Made by a program: the position numbers and the translations under genes. 64,000 bases of DNA from Sequoia sempervirens. Its lineage: Eukaryota; Streptophyta; Pinopsida; Cupressales; Cupressaceae. Below the pieces are notes generated by a model. That model worked only from the letters and a program-made list of their open reading frames with translations, was not told the DNA's origin and searched no databases. Shown piece after piece: positions 30,364 to 43,099 of this stretch (position 1 is its first letter; each line of letters begins with the position of its first letter). Location: positions 310,001-374,000 of the forward strand of contig VDFB02262723.1 in the NCBI GenBank assembly GCA_007258455.2, in the 5' to 3' direction.

Positions 30364-33300
30364 TGTAATGTCCCCATTCTAGTCAATTTCAGGAGCAGTT
30401 GAGTTAGCCTATTTCTTGGACCCCTGTAGGCTGACAGGATCCAGTTAAGCGGTCAGTGGCCGTTTTGGTGGGTGTTGTCATTTCCCTCTCCTTCACTTCT
30501 GAAATATTCCGAGCCAAATTTTTTCTTTAATTATCAGATTACAACATTACAATCAAGTACCCGTTAAGGTTAGGAGATAAACCCAAACGTACTGAAACAA
30601 CTCTAACCAGTATGGCGCCGGTGACGGCGAGCATTGGTCAGAGGATCTAAACAAACTGCTTATGCTGTAACTCTAACCAGGATGGCGCCGATGATGGCGA
30701 GCATTGGTCAGAGGGTCTTCTATTCTAAATGCAGGAAAGAACTCAACGTCAAGTATGTGCTACCCAATCCAATGCGGAGTGAGGGGCGACCATATGACGG
30801 AGTGATTACAGAAAGTAAAGCTTGAATTGAAATGCTGAAAGCTGAAAAGTACTCAACACCCAGAATGTGCTTGCTCACCCAGAATGGGAAGTAGCTACCA
30901 TAGGGCGGAGATTTATCTATTACAAACTTCAAATGAAATTGAGAATTACAACCAGATTTGCACAGGAAAGAAAGACTGCCAGTACTATTGTCAGTTTTAC
31001 AAATTAGAAGTATTCGCCTGCCAAACTCTTGTGAAATTACAGGATCAGTATTACCTCATTGAGAACCACTCGTATCTTGGATAGTGATATCAAAACCACA
31101 ATGCTTTCAAGGATCAAATACTGATTTCTGTTTTCTGTTACAAATCTGCTCATTAAATGCATAAACAGCAGTCTAATGAATGACTTAAATGCTCATATCT
31201 TCCACGTATGACCTCCGATTGACTAGAGATTAAATGCACTAAGCCTTAACCAAGTAGACGCCTAAGATGAGACCCTGAAAACAGATCTAAAACCCACACA
31301 TGAATCATGCACGAATCCCAATGCCATTAAATGGTACGGCCCAGCTGAAGAATTCGACTTGGCATTAAAAATTCAATACACAACATTAAAATCTATAAAT
31401 TGGAGAAAATGAACGCTCCTTACAAACTTAAAGATTGATGCAATACCCAGAACTAGCATTTTTGTATTTTTTGAGATATGAGTAAAAACATGGATCTGCT
31501 GTATCAAATCAGCAACTCCAGAAAAGTTATGAAATGCAAAAACTGAACTTCAAAGCAATAACTCTACAACAATGCAAAACTTACTATAAAACCACTCAAA
31601 AATCGAACCTCTCCACTAGGTGCTGTCTCTCAAGCACGAAGTCGAGCCCAGACTAGGAGGCATTCATTCCTCGAAGAATTCCCGCAACCATTTCGGCAGC
31701 ATAACATTAGCATAGACCAAAGATGATGAAATGATGCTCAACTCCTTCCTTTTATAATTTTCCAGTTGACCTCTCAAACCCTAAAATCCGCTTTTAGGTC
31801 AAAATCCACTCTCCTCAAGGATGGGCGCACTTTCTCTTCAAGTCTTAAGAAATGATATTTTAAATGAATATCAACTTTGATAATTACGCCCCTCATAACA
31901 TTGCTTTGACTTTGGGAAATATTAAAATAATCTTTTAATGAGGGCGCCACCCTCAAAGACCCCCTTTTTTAAAACAACATTAAGTCATTAATCTAGGCCC
32001 ATGGTCAACGTTAAAATATAATATTTAAAACGTGACTTTTTAATTAAATGACTTAACTTATCCCTCCGGATGTGCCCTGAAGCCAATACTGCGCCAAACA
32101 TCTGACCAAACTGAAGCAGGAAGTCAACCGAGCTGAACTCATCTGGAAAGCTGCCAAAAATAGAATTTACTAAAAATAGTAAATTCCAAAAAGTACTTTG
32201 AATGCCGAGATGAACATACCCCTGCGAAGCTCTCTGAAAACCCAGAAAGAATCCGCCATTGAATCCATCATCTCTGAGCAATGACCTCCTCAAAATTAGG
32301 AAACCCTAATTTAACCTCCGAACCCGTTCCCAAAAAAAAAGGCCACCGGAACAACCTTTGAGAAGGAAGCATTACAGAGCAGGATCAGAGTACGTTTTCT
32401 CCACAAGAAAAAACACAGAATTGAGGGAGTTATGAATATTTTTGTGGTTAAGTTAATTATTTAACTAATTGGTATATTATAAAGTCAAATTGACTTTATA
32501 AAAGTTAAAAAGCCACTTAAATATATTAAATTGATGACTTAAGGTGATAAAGTGAAAAATTAAATCACTTAAGTCTCTTAAAAGGTGCGTTCACTTCATA
32601 AAGTGAAAATTATAAACTATTGAAATGATTTAAATACATTTTAAATGTATTTAATTGTAAAAGTGGCATCACTTTTGGGAAATCGTGCCTTTTTGGGAAT
32701 ATAAGGCAAAAGGGGCAATTCAACCTCATTATGGATGATTATTTGAAATTGCTACTTTTATCTTCTCTGTGATTTTGTCTGAGACAAGAGTTACAGTGAA
32801 TTTCTTCCATTGGAGAAACAAAAGATCTTTAGTGTTTTGCAAACTTGAGGCTGTGGAAGCCCAGCTGAATCTTTGCTACAGGGATGGCTTCATTTTAGAA
32901 GTCAATTTGAGCTTCACCAGAGTTTTTATGTTCAGATTCTTTCCAGTTTTCAATAAGGGTCTACAATGATTGAGGCTCCTTCATTTAGCAGATCTGGCAT
33001 CTGAGGAGCAAGTTGAATATTTTCCTTGGCTAGCCGTACCATTTCAGGCCTATGGCGTGTGCATTTGGGGTTGAGGCGTTTGAACTAGAAGGCTGAAACG
33101 CCTTCTTCTGGAGCCTTCTATCCTTTCCATATTGGTTGCCTGGTATTCTTCAGTCATTTGCTACAGTTTCTGACAGGGAGAAACCAACACTAGGAGGCAG
33201 GCGTTGGATTTATTTAGTTTTCAGGATTCTTGATTGGCAAGCTCTAGAATTTCTTATTTAAATAATCTGGAGGTTTTCAAGTATGTTTGTTGTATGTAAT

Positions 33301-33386
33301 TCCTTTGTTGCAGTTGTTTAACACTTAATACAATTGCAGTTTCTCAAATTTTGCTTAAATTTTAGTTTTATCAACATTTTATGCTT
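30364..33386 (+). repeat. 5' LTR of element C2, with a nested insertion
   Basis: 30364-30500 matches 39488-39625 closely, and 32405-33386 matches 39684-40676, so these are two parts of one LTR homologous to the 3' LTR at 39488. The intervening 30500-32400 is foreign. Similarity to the 3' LTR stops at about 33386 and no primer-binding site follows, so the LTR's right part is missing or rearranged. Confidence 0.72.
30500..32400 (-). repeat. Inverted, diverged C-like LTR nested in the C2 5' LTR
   Basis: Read on the minus strand, around 32290-32150 it contains AATTTACTATTTTTAGTAA and TTCTATTTTTGGCAG, which match the C-type LTR at about 43220-43255. Near its left end a unit containing GGCGAGCATTGGTCAGAG occurs twice (30630-30648 and 30694-30712). 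Exact ends and a target duplication were not identified. Confidence 0.5.
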
Positions 33387-33810
33387 GGCGCACTTGATCC
33401 TACCAGCCTGGAGGGTTAGCAGCTTCAATGCGGTCACATCAGAACAGGTTTGACAGGTACTACTCACATAGGGGTTGAATAGCAAAGTGGTGATTGTTGT
33501 GACCTTTTTCACACATCGCCCCATTGCAAATGGGGACCCCCTAATTTTTGCTTCGTCTCGAACTTTTGGCTTGATTTTAGTTAGTTTTCCTGTTGTCTCT
33601 CTCTCTCTTTTTGTCCCTTTTCTGCTGTTTGTCTTTCGGGGTGTGCCTGTCTATTGTGAGATTTTGGCCAAGTCGGTAAAATTAGAGTTTTCAACTTTCC
33701 AACCAGTTTATAGTCAAGTAAAGTGAATAAGTTGAAAATTGAGACTAATATTGATGTTAGTATGCTTCCAGCAAGTTTCGACTGAAATTTCATCAGATTC
33801 TGGCAACTTA

Positions 33811-34767
33811 CTATTTTTAGTAAGTGTGCAATTTCGGGTCTTCCGTCAGCATTCTTGAAGTTTTAACAGTCGCACTGCATTCAGAACATGTCAAGCTACC
33901 TGTTGGCTAAGTTTGAGCTAAAACTGACAACTTACTATTTTTAGCAGTTCAGCTTCTAGAGCAAATTCCAGGGTTTATATGCAGAGTTTTTCAGCGCATG
34001 TCGGATGATTCCTTCTGGATTTTCAGAGACCTTCGCGATGGTGTGACATGCAAAGCAAGATGACGACTTTCAGAGTTCAGCCTTTGGAGGCTATTTTTAG
34101 GGTTTGCATGTCAGGGTTTTCTTTGCATGTCTGCATATTCCTTATGGGTTTTTTTGAGAGCTTCGCAGTGATGTGACATGCAAACGGAGATGGTCACTCA
34201 TTTAGGAACTTACTATTTTTAGCAGATGCATCTCGGCAGCCGCCTCCCAGCACTTCAGAATCACGAGCTGATCGCAATGCAACAGAAATGAGAACAAACG
34301 GAGATCGTTTGATATACATGCAAGATGAATTAGGGTTTCCAACTTCGAGACCCAAAAAGAGGGGTAAAAAGTCAGAATTTTCGAAAACCGGTGTAAACCT
34401 TCGCGATCAGCATCTTTCAAGCTATCTGCTGATAAAATTTGAGGGCAAACGGAGCACTTACTATTTATAGTAAGTCATTTCAAAAACAGGCTAAAAATAG
34501 CAAGTCAGCAACAGGCGCCGATGTCAGTAGGCAAGTCACGTGGTGAGGAGCGCATCATTTGAATTTCAAATCAAACGGAGTTGTGGAGGTATCAGAAACA
34601 AGCAGTTACTATAAATAGCAAACTACCTCCAGAAACATGCTATTTTTAGCAAGTCAACTCAGAATAGCAGTGTGAACAGGTTGGCGAAGTCATGTGGATC
34701 CAGTGTTCAAAATTTCAAATCAATCTAAGCTTCTGAGATATGAGAACCAAAGACTTACTATTTATAG
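33811..34767. promoter_or_regulatory. Cluster of nine CTA(A/T)4TAG sites
   Basis: Exact matches start at 33811, 33935, 34091, 34213, 34461, 34491, 34609, 34640 and 34758, in the same relative positions as in the copies at 18364 and 58092. Confidence 0.6.
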
Positions 34768-34847
34768 TAAAGCACGGAGAAGCTAATGAAGACGAAGAAA
34801 AAAAAAAATGACTAAGTCTGAGACTTCATCCTGCATCACCATGAAAA

Positions 34848-35705
34848 TGCGCCCATCTCCAGCTGAAATCAGGAAAAAAGTTCAAGTGTTGAAGTTTCAT
34901 CCTCCTGCCACCTCCAAATGAGCCCAGGTTGATAAAGAAGTTAGAAAAAATCCTAAGGCAAAAGTTTCATCCATCACCTATGGCAAAATGCGCCCTCATG
35001 CAAGGTAGGGATGTTTAAAAAAATTTCTAAGTGTTGAGTTTATCCCTCACACATAGCCAAATGCACCCACTTTAAGAGTTTGATAAAAAAAATTCTAAGG
35101 CATGCTTCATTCCTCCCTACCTTCCATATGCGCCCATCTTCTAACTTGGCTATATGCGCCCATCATAAAGAGTCAAAGTGTTCGTCCTTCACATATGCCA
35201 ATATGCGCCCATCTTCCAGCAAGGCAAAATGCGCCCAAGGTTAGAAAGTTGAAAGGTCAACAAGTTTTCCATCCCTCATCAAGTGCCAAATGAGCCCAAG
35301 CAAAGGCATGTAAAGACAAAAATGAAGAAGCTCAAGAGTCACAATTCAACGTAAGGACGTTGAAAAGCTTTATTCCTCTCCTCTTGTCATATGCGCCCAT
35401 CCTTTACATCTTGCTATATGCGCCCATGTTTGAGAAGCTAAGAAGTCAACAAGTCAAAAGGGAAGGCGTGGCTAATATCCTTTTCTCATGCTAAAATGCG
35501 CCCAAAGGGGAGAGAAAATATTGCTAGGCGTGTTGAATATTCCTCATGAAGTGCCAAATGCACCCAAGTGTGTAAGGTGGTGAGTGGAAAATGAAGTTGG
35601 CTAACGCATGGCTAATATTCTCTTCTAAATGTGAAGTGCGCCTAAGGGGAGATGAATATTGTTAGGCGTTGGAGGCTTATCCTTTACACTATGCAAATTG
35701 CGCCC
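34848..35705 (+). repeat. ~70-bp tandem array carrying ATGCGCCC
   Basis: About fifteen ATGCGCCC or one-mismatch copies (ATGAGCCC, ATGCACCC), commonly 67-75 bases apart. Homologous to 19382-19995 and 59122-60415. Confidence 0.75.
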
Positions 35706-37030
35706 AAGGTTCATAATGCCAAGAGATGGGAAATATGCCAGGTGTTGAAATTGAAAAATATATTCCTCATGACATACAAGATGCACTCCAGGCACTTGAA
35801 AGAAAATTGTGATAAGTGAGTTGATAAAATTTTCCTCACCACAGGCAGAGTGATTGAAGGTGAATAAAAAATTTCTAAGGCAAAATTTTCAAAAAAATTT
35901 TAAATTTTTCTAAGGCACAATATTTTTCTTCCTTAGGAAAAATGCCTAAGTCTGGTGAAGTGATGAAATTTCCTGGACACAAATGAATTTGCCGAAGATG
36001 AAGTCAGAAAGTGCCTGCTTCACGAGGTTGATAAAGAATTTTCAAGTCAGAGCAAGAAAATACGCACATGGATAAACAAATGGATTAAATTTCATGAAAG
36101 TTATTTTTTTTCCTAGGTTCAAAATTCAAGAAAAATTAAATGAACCCATTCGTTGTATACCCATGAGTTCGACGCGTTCTAAAGAAATTTTTCTTTTGGG
36201 TATTGGAGATCTTCGATGAGAAGTTGATTTCCAAGTCTTCCACACTTCACTAAAGCCTTCCGAGGTGAAGATTTTTGATGGGCACCGGGTTGATGAATTT
36301 CCTAAGGAAAATTTGAGAAATTTTCTAAGGCAAGGAAAGAAATGTTTGTGAAAATAAAATGCCTCGGCGGATGAATTTGAAGTTGGGTGCCTAGATAGTT
36401 TTTGATCAAATTCCTAATGAAAGCATTTTTCTCGAGCCTGAGTTGGATGAAATATCAGAGTGAAGTGCGCCAAGCAAAATACAAGATGGGTTGGAAATTT
36501 AGCTAAGGCATGAAGAATTTGAACGCAAAGTTGGCTAAGAAAAACGATGAACCCTTGGAGATCAAAACATGAAAATCCTGGTAAGTAAGTTAAGTTTATA
36601 TTATGAAGTGTTCTAATACCCTTCTCCTTGCTTATTTTGCAGGAGGAACGTCGAGACCAAGCGGTGATGACTTAAGTGATGAAGAAAATAATCCAAGATG
36701 ACATTTCAACCTCAAAGGAAGAAAAGTTGAAAGAAAATGGCTAAGTGTTGAGACTTAGTGATAGAGAAGAAATGTTTTCAAAACACAAGATGGAGGAAGG
36801 ATTGGAAGCTCGAGCAAAGTTGAAGAACAACGTCAAGAAGAAGATCAAGAACAGTGTGAACGCGTTTCAAAGTTGGAATCTTCTAGAAGGATGATGGACA
36901 TTAATGGCTCATTTATTACCCCACCCCTCTTGGTGGCGGTTTTTAGGGTGAATCTTGTTTAGGGCTGAGGTGGCACAATCTGGGCCATCCAGCCAATTGT
37001 AATCTGAGCCGTCCGTTGGACTTGGCCATC

Positions 37031-37050
37031 TATAAAAGGGGGAGTCCCCC
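37031..37050 (+). promoter_or_regulatory. LTR promoter: TATA box and hairpin (solo LTR)
   Basis: TATAAAA followed by GGGGGAGTCCCCC, the same arrangement as at 8611 and 25117 although the flanks have diverged. Confidence 0.65.
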
Positions 37051-37942
37051 TCATTTGTACCGCATTAGTTAGACACAAAGTTAGACGATAGACATAGAGT
37101 AGAGGGACAACTTAGAAGTAGCTTAGTATAGATTGATAGTGTAGTTGAAGAAGAAGGAAAGTTTTCCTTTGAAAACTTTTGCAAGAGATTGTTGTGTAAA
37201 ACTTTCATAATAAAAGATCTTTTCATTGATGGTGAAATTCGTCTTTGTTATGGATAGCTAGCGAGGTTTCTTCATCCCTTCTACTTCAAGTAGTGTAGAG
37301 TAGCGTAATTTCATTTCATGCAAGTAGATGTTAGTAACTGTGGAATGTGGTCTTCAATTTGAGCAAACTTCGTCTATCCATACCACTAGTGTGTTCGCTG
37401 ATGGTGAATGCGCCTTGTGTGGTCAACTGGAATATCGTGTACTTAACTTTGATCATGATTTGTATGTTTATATGCGTCGTTGTGATGGTATTTTCATGCT
37501 AAGCTGTGATCTGAATACCTTGAGCTACTCCTCTGAAGATTGCACCGGTTCTGTGGAGGTTGTCCGAAGCGAGGCAAAGCAGAGCCTGGTTGAAGCTTGG
37601 GAGAATTGATCGCCATGTCCCACGCCTTAGAGTAAATTAGAGCCTTCTTTACCCAGCACTTTTTACATTCAGTACCTTTTGAAACAAAAACTTTATTGAC
37701 AAATCTTTCGAGCATTTTAATTCCTTTCTCCGCCGTTGAACAATTCCGTAAGTCCCCTTGAAATACCAGCAAATCACATCGAGCCAACTGAGACTATTCG
37801 CATTGAAGGAACCTTGGAGTTGAACGCACGAACTCTCTCGCAATCTTAGCGTGCTGGATACTTTGATCAAGAGAGAATAGGGTAGCCATTGGCGACTTTA
37901 TTTTGCGTTGGTGCGGTCACAAAAAACACATCAACAGTGATC

Positions 37943-39506
37943 ATGGCTTCTAAATTTGTTGATGAAGTAATGGCTGCTTATGAGGAATATATAGCATTTC
38001 CAGTTAAGATAAAAGATCGCCTAGACTTTGAACAATATATGGAGCATCGGATGGTTTATAATAAGCAACGAAGCAAATCAAAGAAATGCGAGCAGCAAAA
38101 TGTAGAGAGCATTTCAAATAATATTCAGCAGAAACCTATGCCTTCACAACAAAGATTAGCTCATAGCTTGCAGCAGTTTGAAGACTCCATTTCAAGACAA
38201 AGCTCATCACAAAACAAAAAGAAATTGAGTTTCTTTGATGTGTTGGGGTTAAAAAGGGATCAATCAGCAGATCATGATCTTCAACCTATAGGTGGACATG
38301 GGATTGAAAGTGGTGAATGATAAAGGAATTGTACATCATGAAGCAGAAACCCAGAACGTTGACACTTTCAACGCTCAAGAAGTTGTTATCAGATGTGATA
38401 ACAAGTCTGATGTTCAAGACAGCAGCCTTTCACTTGAGCAAAATGATGATTCGAAAGTCATGGCAAGTTCAAAAAATAGTGTGGAAGGTTCTCCTACTAT
38501 TGGCACGCTAGATGAGGGTGTCATTAACGAGGAATGCATTGTTGATTCAAGTCACAACAAGTCTGATTTTGAATATCAGACCTTAGAAGATGTGAGCCAA
38601 ACACAAGTTTTGTGTAATGGGTGGCTACAAAGAGCTAAAAAGGCAAAGATGTTGGCTGCCAATGCAGAACAGCATTTGCAGGAAGTTAAGGAATGTTGCA
38701 GCCAACTCAATCGAGCAAAGAAACAAACAGAGTCACATCTTCGATCTCTAATTCTTCCAAGGAAGGAATGTGTAGATGTAGAGCATGCAAAGGAGGAACG
38801 TTTTGAGATAAGCCAAAATGAAGAATATGCAGCTGTGTGGGATTCAAGAAATTCTTTTAGTATACACAACATGCATCTTGCGTCTTTTGAGTTACCTCTA
38901 GTTGAGAGCCCAATAAAAGCTCACACACTTAGTGGACCAGCCACTAGGGTCATTGCTACACAGGAGTCTCAAGGAGAGTTCCAATATTTCCTCGTCACGA
39001 GAAAGCGGTATAGGGATGATACTCTATCATCCTATGAACCTATTGGTATCTTTTGCATCTCCATAGGTTGGCCTTACAGTTTGGAGGGTGCTGTTCCATT
39101 TCATATCAGCAACCTAAAAGGAGCGATCACACATCATTCAACAACTATGAGGGATAGACCGCACACCTATAGGAAGTCAGCAAAGGGTGGAGATTGTTAT
39201 GGTGTTGCAGGCACTTTCAGTTATTCCTATCTCCTCAGAGCAGATGGATGTGAGTTTGGGTTGCATTGGGACTTGACTACTGACAGGTTCAGCACTACCA
39301 TTTGGATGAGTCCCATGCATTGGCTTCACCACTTCTGGCATGGTGAAGTTGAGATCAGTGTTGAGCAGCGGAAGACAGTTGGTGATAGCAGGGACATTAT
39401 ACGACACTATCCTTGGGATCTTGGTGGAGTGGTTGATTCCTTGTTGTTGAGATTGCTTGCGGACAAGCAATTTCGAGGAGGGCGGACTGTAATGTCCCTA
39501 TTCTAG
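37943..39506 (+). pseudogene. Unknown internal ORF of C-family element C2, frameshifted
   Basis: From ATG at 37943 one frame runs to 38320 (begins MASKFVDEVMAAYEEYIAFP), then the coding continues in another frame from about 38316 to 39506. The second part contains a coiled-coil-like stretch (RAKKAKMLAANAEQHLQEVK) and ends GDSRDIIRHYPWDLGG before the purine tract; its stop codon falls just inside the 3' LTR. The tail matches element C1 (to 29481). One frameshift explains the break. No retrotransposon enzyme motifs are present, so this looks like a non-autonomous element with its own or a captured gene. Function unknown. Confidence 0.5.
39475..39487 (+). other. Polypurine tract of element C2
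   Basis: GAGGAGGGCGGAC lies immediately before the LTR start TGTAATGTCC. The same tract precedes 29482. Confidence 0.6.
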
Positions 39507-41701
39507 TCAGTTTCAGGAGCAGTTGAGTTAGCCTATTTCTTGGACCCCTGTAGGCTGACAGGATCCGGTTAGGGGGTCAGTGGCCGTTTTGGTGGGTGTT
39601 GTCATTTCCCTCTCCTTCACTTCAGTAGTGGATTCAGTGCAGGCATCTGTAGCACAGTGTTTGCCAGCTTCTGACGGCATAGAAAAACACAGAGAATTGA
39701 GGGAGTTATGAATATTTTTGTGGTTAAGTTAATTATTTAACTAATTGGTATATTATAAAGTCAAATTGACTTTATAAAAGTTAAAAAGCCACTTAAATAT
39801 ATTAAATTGATGACTTAAGGTGATAAAGTGAAAAATTAAATCACTTAAGTCTCTTAAAAGGTGCGTTCACTTCATAAAGTGAAAATTATAAACTATTGAA
39901 ATGATTTAAATACATTTTAAATGTATTTAATTGTAAAAGTGGCATCACTTTTGGGAAATCGTGCCTTTTTGGGAATATAAGGCAAAAGGGACAATTCAAC
40001 CTCATTATGGATGATTATTTGAAATTGCTACTTTTATCTTCTCTGTGATTTTGTCTGAGACAAGGGTTATAGTGAATTTCTTCCATTGGAGAAACAAAAG
40101 ATCTTCAGTGTTTTGCAAACTTGAGGCTGTGGAAGACCAGCTGAATCTTTGCTACAGGGATGGCTTCATTTTAGAAGTCAATTTGAGCTTCACCAGAGTT
40201 TTTATGTTCAGTTTCTTTCCAGTTTTCAATAAGGAAGGGTCTACAGTGATTGAGGCTCCTTCATTTAGCAGATCTGGCATCTGAGGAGCAAGTTGAATAT
40301 TTTCCTTGGCTGGCCGTACCATTTCAGGCCTATGGCGTGTGCATTTGGGGTTGAGGTGTTTGAACCAGAAGGCTGAAACGCCTTCTTCTAGAGCCTTCTA
40401 TCCTTTCCATATTGGTTGCCTGGTATTCTTCAGTCATTTGCTACAGTTTCTGACAGGGAGAAACCAACACCAGGAGGCAGGGGTTGGATTTATTCAGTTT
40501 TCAGGATTCTTGACTGGCAAGCTCCAGAATTTCTTATTTAAATAATCTGGAGGTTTCCGGGTATGTTTGTTGTATGTAATTCCTTTGTTGCAGTTGTTTA
40601 ACACTTAATACAATTGCAGTTTCTCAAATTTTGCTTAAATTTTAGTTTTATCAACATTTTATGCTTGGCACACTTCGTAAAAATGGTCTTAAAACTCATG
40701 AAAAAACAAGCAAAACACTTAAACATACAGTTTTAGTTCAGAAGTTGAGGTTGAGCCAGCTGGGCTCATCATATTTTGTAAAGTTTCAGTTGCATTTTCA
40801 GACCTTCATAATTTGTTGTCATGGAGGTCAATCAATCTATGTGAGTCTCATGTTTCTGCTCATATCTTTCGATTGAGGAGGTCAATCATTCTAGGTATTG
40901 TTGCATTCAATTCCTATTGCCGAGACAATCATTTTAGGGGAAAATTGGTAGGAGTTTGGTGCTGCAATTAATTATTTAAACATTTGCCAGGCAAAAACAG
41001 GGGCGGCTGATTGAAGACTACGATTGGGTTTGAAGAAAGTCCATTTTGCATTGTTACTGGTTGCTACCTCATCTTCTTTCAAGGGCGCAACTTGTAACCA
41101 GGTTCCTTTACAGTTGATTGCATTCATCATAGTAAATAGAATAGTTTACATTTCAGCTGTAGGTGCATATCATTACCAGCATTATTATGCATTGGAAAAT
41201 ATTGTAATGCCAAGAGTTTTGGCCACTTTATCTTAGCATCGTATTGGACATTTCATTGCAATTAAGGAGATATATAAGTTGCTGGTTATATATTGTTGTA
41301 ATTGAACATGTTTATATCATTCATAATCAGCTTATTAGTATGCATGCCAAGTGTTTGACAAAATGTCAATTGGTTGTAGATGCACTTTCTTCATGTAATT
41401 TTCATCTATTTGAATTTGAAAAGCCAAAAGAATATTGCATTGCATTTAGATCTTTGTTTAGACATCATAGGAGTCTTTAAAAGCATTTAAATTATCTTGG
41501 CATTCATTTCAAACAAGCAATATCAAACTGAAACACAAATCAGCAAGCAAAGACTTTGCACACCAACCATTTGACGAAATTACAAGGGCAGAAAATTGAA
41601 GAGTTTTGAGTCAGCTTGGGCTAGGCTCATTACACTAAATGCCTACAAGCTAAAGTTGGAAAAGTGGCAAGTTGTTGAAAAGCTTTGGTAGGGACATTGC
41701 A
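39488..41701 (+). repeat. 3' LTR of element C2
   Basis: Starts TGTAATGTCC and ends GGGACATTGCA, an imperfect inverted repeat of the start, as in the related LTR at 55173-56733. The first 1.2 kb matches the split 5' LTR at 30364-33386. No matching target duplication was found at the outer edges. Confidence 0.65.
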
Positions 41702-42035
41702 CATTTAAACTACTCAGCAACACATTTAATTATGAATTGCCATATGTTTAATGGATGTAGCAAAACCCTCAAGCCAAGTGTCACACCTTGCATCCTCAAA
41801 CCCTAGCCATGGACTAGAAAATGTGATAGTCCCCTTATAGATTTATCTTAGATTTGCTTTTAGTCTTCTAAAATGAGATATTCAAATAGGCCTAGAATAA
41901 ATAATTTCAATGATAGACTCTCAATAGCAACCTTCAAGATTACCTTAACCTGATTATTAGCCTTTATATTTATTGATAATAATAGCTGATAAGCTGATAC
42001 AGATGAGTAAATATCCAATATTAATTCTGGTATAT
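41702..42035. other. Unassigned intron sequence
   Basis: AT-rich, no gene or repeat recognised. Ends in a TA microsatellite used as the hAT target. Confidence 0.4.
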
Positions 42036-42043
42036 ATATATAG
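42036..42043. repeat. hAT target-site duplication ATATATAG (left)
   Basis: Eight-base repeat, matched at 45364-45371, flanking the hAT termini. It lies in an AT-rich run, which lowers its weight slightly. Confidence 0.75.
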
Positions 42044-42059
42044 CATTGAAACAAGACTT

Positions 42060-42230
42060 GCCAGGACTCAGCGAGTCGCGAGTCAAGTCACCCTAGCCGA
42101 GTCCTAGGGGCTCAGACTCGAACTCGGCCGAGTCCTACTGAGTCCTGGCTGGACTCGTTGAGTCTGGCGGACTCGCTGGACTCGTCGAGTCCAGGCGAGT
42201 CTCGTCAGTAGGACTCAGCAGGCAGGGTTT
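42060..42230. repeat. GAGTC/GACTC-rich subterminal repeats
   Basis: GAGTC or GACTC occurs roughly every 8-12 bases next to the left hAT end, in both orientations. A shorter set (45300-45355) lies at the right end. Such clusters are usual transposase-binding regions in hAT elements. Confidence 0.65.
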
Positions 42231-42349
42231 GAAAAGTGCAAAAAATTACATGAAATTTAAAGTTAAAACTTGTTTTTTGTTTTTTTAACTTATTGCGAAT
42301 GCAAAATGATGTACGCCATGAAGGTTTGTATGGTTTTGGAGGTCTTAAT

Positions 42350-42690
42350 TTGGGCTTGGTGGCGGGGGCTCCGCCCCTCGACCTCGCCCTGTATCACGAT
42401 AGGGAGCGCGCCCAGGGTGCTGCCCTAGGACCCCGCGAGGGGCACTGCCCCTCAACCCCACTGGGGGTGCTTCCCCCAAACCCCCTGCAAGGGGCGTTGC
42501 CCCTTGACCCCACTTGGGCGCTGCCCCCAAACCCCCATAAGGAGCACTTCCCCTTGACCCTACTGGGGGCACTGCCCCCAAACCCCCACAAGGGGAACTG
42601 CCCCCATACCCCCACGAGGGGTGCTGCCCCTTGACCCCACTAGAGGCATTGCACCTAGACCCCCACAAATGGCACTACCCCTCAACCGCA
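42350..42690. repeat. GC-rich tandem repeat inside the hAT element
   Basis: About nine imperfect copies of a ~36-base unit built on GGGGC.CTGCCCC and CCCCAAACCCCC, in sharp contrast to the AT-rich surroundings. Open frames on both strands here are low-complexity by-products and are not called genes. Confidence 0.7.
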
Positions 42691-42964
42691 TTAGGGAAAT
42701 CGCTTTGATACTTGAGATTTTGGCTACTACATCATCTAGGACCTATCTTAGGCACATTCATAGGAAGGATGCAAGCTCCTTTGAGCCATAGACTTCTAGT
42801 TATTGTTTTGAATCTTTTGATATTTCATATTTGTTTGGAACATTTGATGTCATGGATTTCCTATTCGATGAGTTTTGTATACATTCGAGTCTTTGACTAT
42901 ATATCTAAGTGTGCTATTTCCTCGAGCAACTCAGCTACAATTTGTGTTTACACTTATATGATCG

Positions 42965-43099
42965 ATGTATACTTGTGTTAGTGATGATGACCTTGATTGG
43001 GTTGACCAGGCAGATAGAGAGGCTAAGGCTATAGCCATGGCAGAGGAGGAGGCTAAAACACGAGCAAACACATCCACAACTAATGTTGGTGAGGGCGGC
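42965..43099 (+). pseudogene. Probable hAT transposase C-terminal fragment
   Basis: Encodes DDDLDWVDQADREAKAIAMA and a Thr/Ala-rich tail up to VGEGG, like the acidic end of plant hAT transposases, then is cut by the LTR at 43100. Coding resumes at about 44893 (METMVAVATSS-like, ending FEP and a stop), which fits one C-terminus split by the insertion. The upstream catalytic and zinc-finger regions are gone. Confidence 0.45.

Larger units (their letters stand above)
33495..37936 (+). mobile_element. Solo giant Tat-type LTR, 4.4 kb, target duplication GTGAT
   Basis: Starts TGTTGTGACC and ends CATCAACA, flanked by GTGAT at 33490-33494 and 37937-37941. It joins the upstream region (like 18052-21100) directly to a promoter-R-U5 part (like 24703-26055) with no extra gene between. 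Around 36580-36645 a GTAAGT...TTTTGCAG pair looks like the remnant of a short intron that would have led into the extra gene. It is inserted in the internal region of element C2, splitting it just before the ATG at 37943. Confidence 0.82.

Noticed and set aside
42293..42668. Open frames on both strands rich in Pro, Gly and Leu
   Set aside because: They arise from a GC-rich tandem repeat with no stops in several frames; no protein family resemblance.
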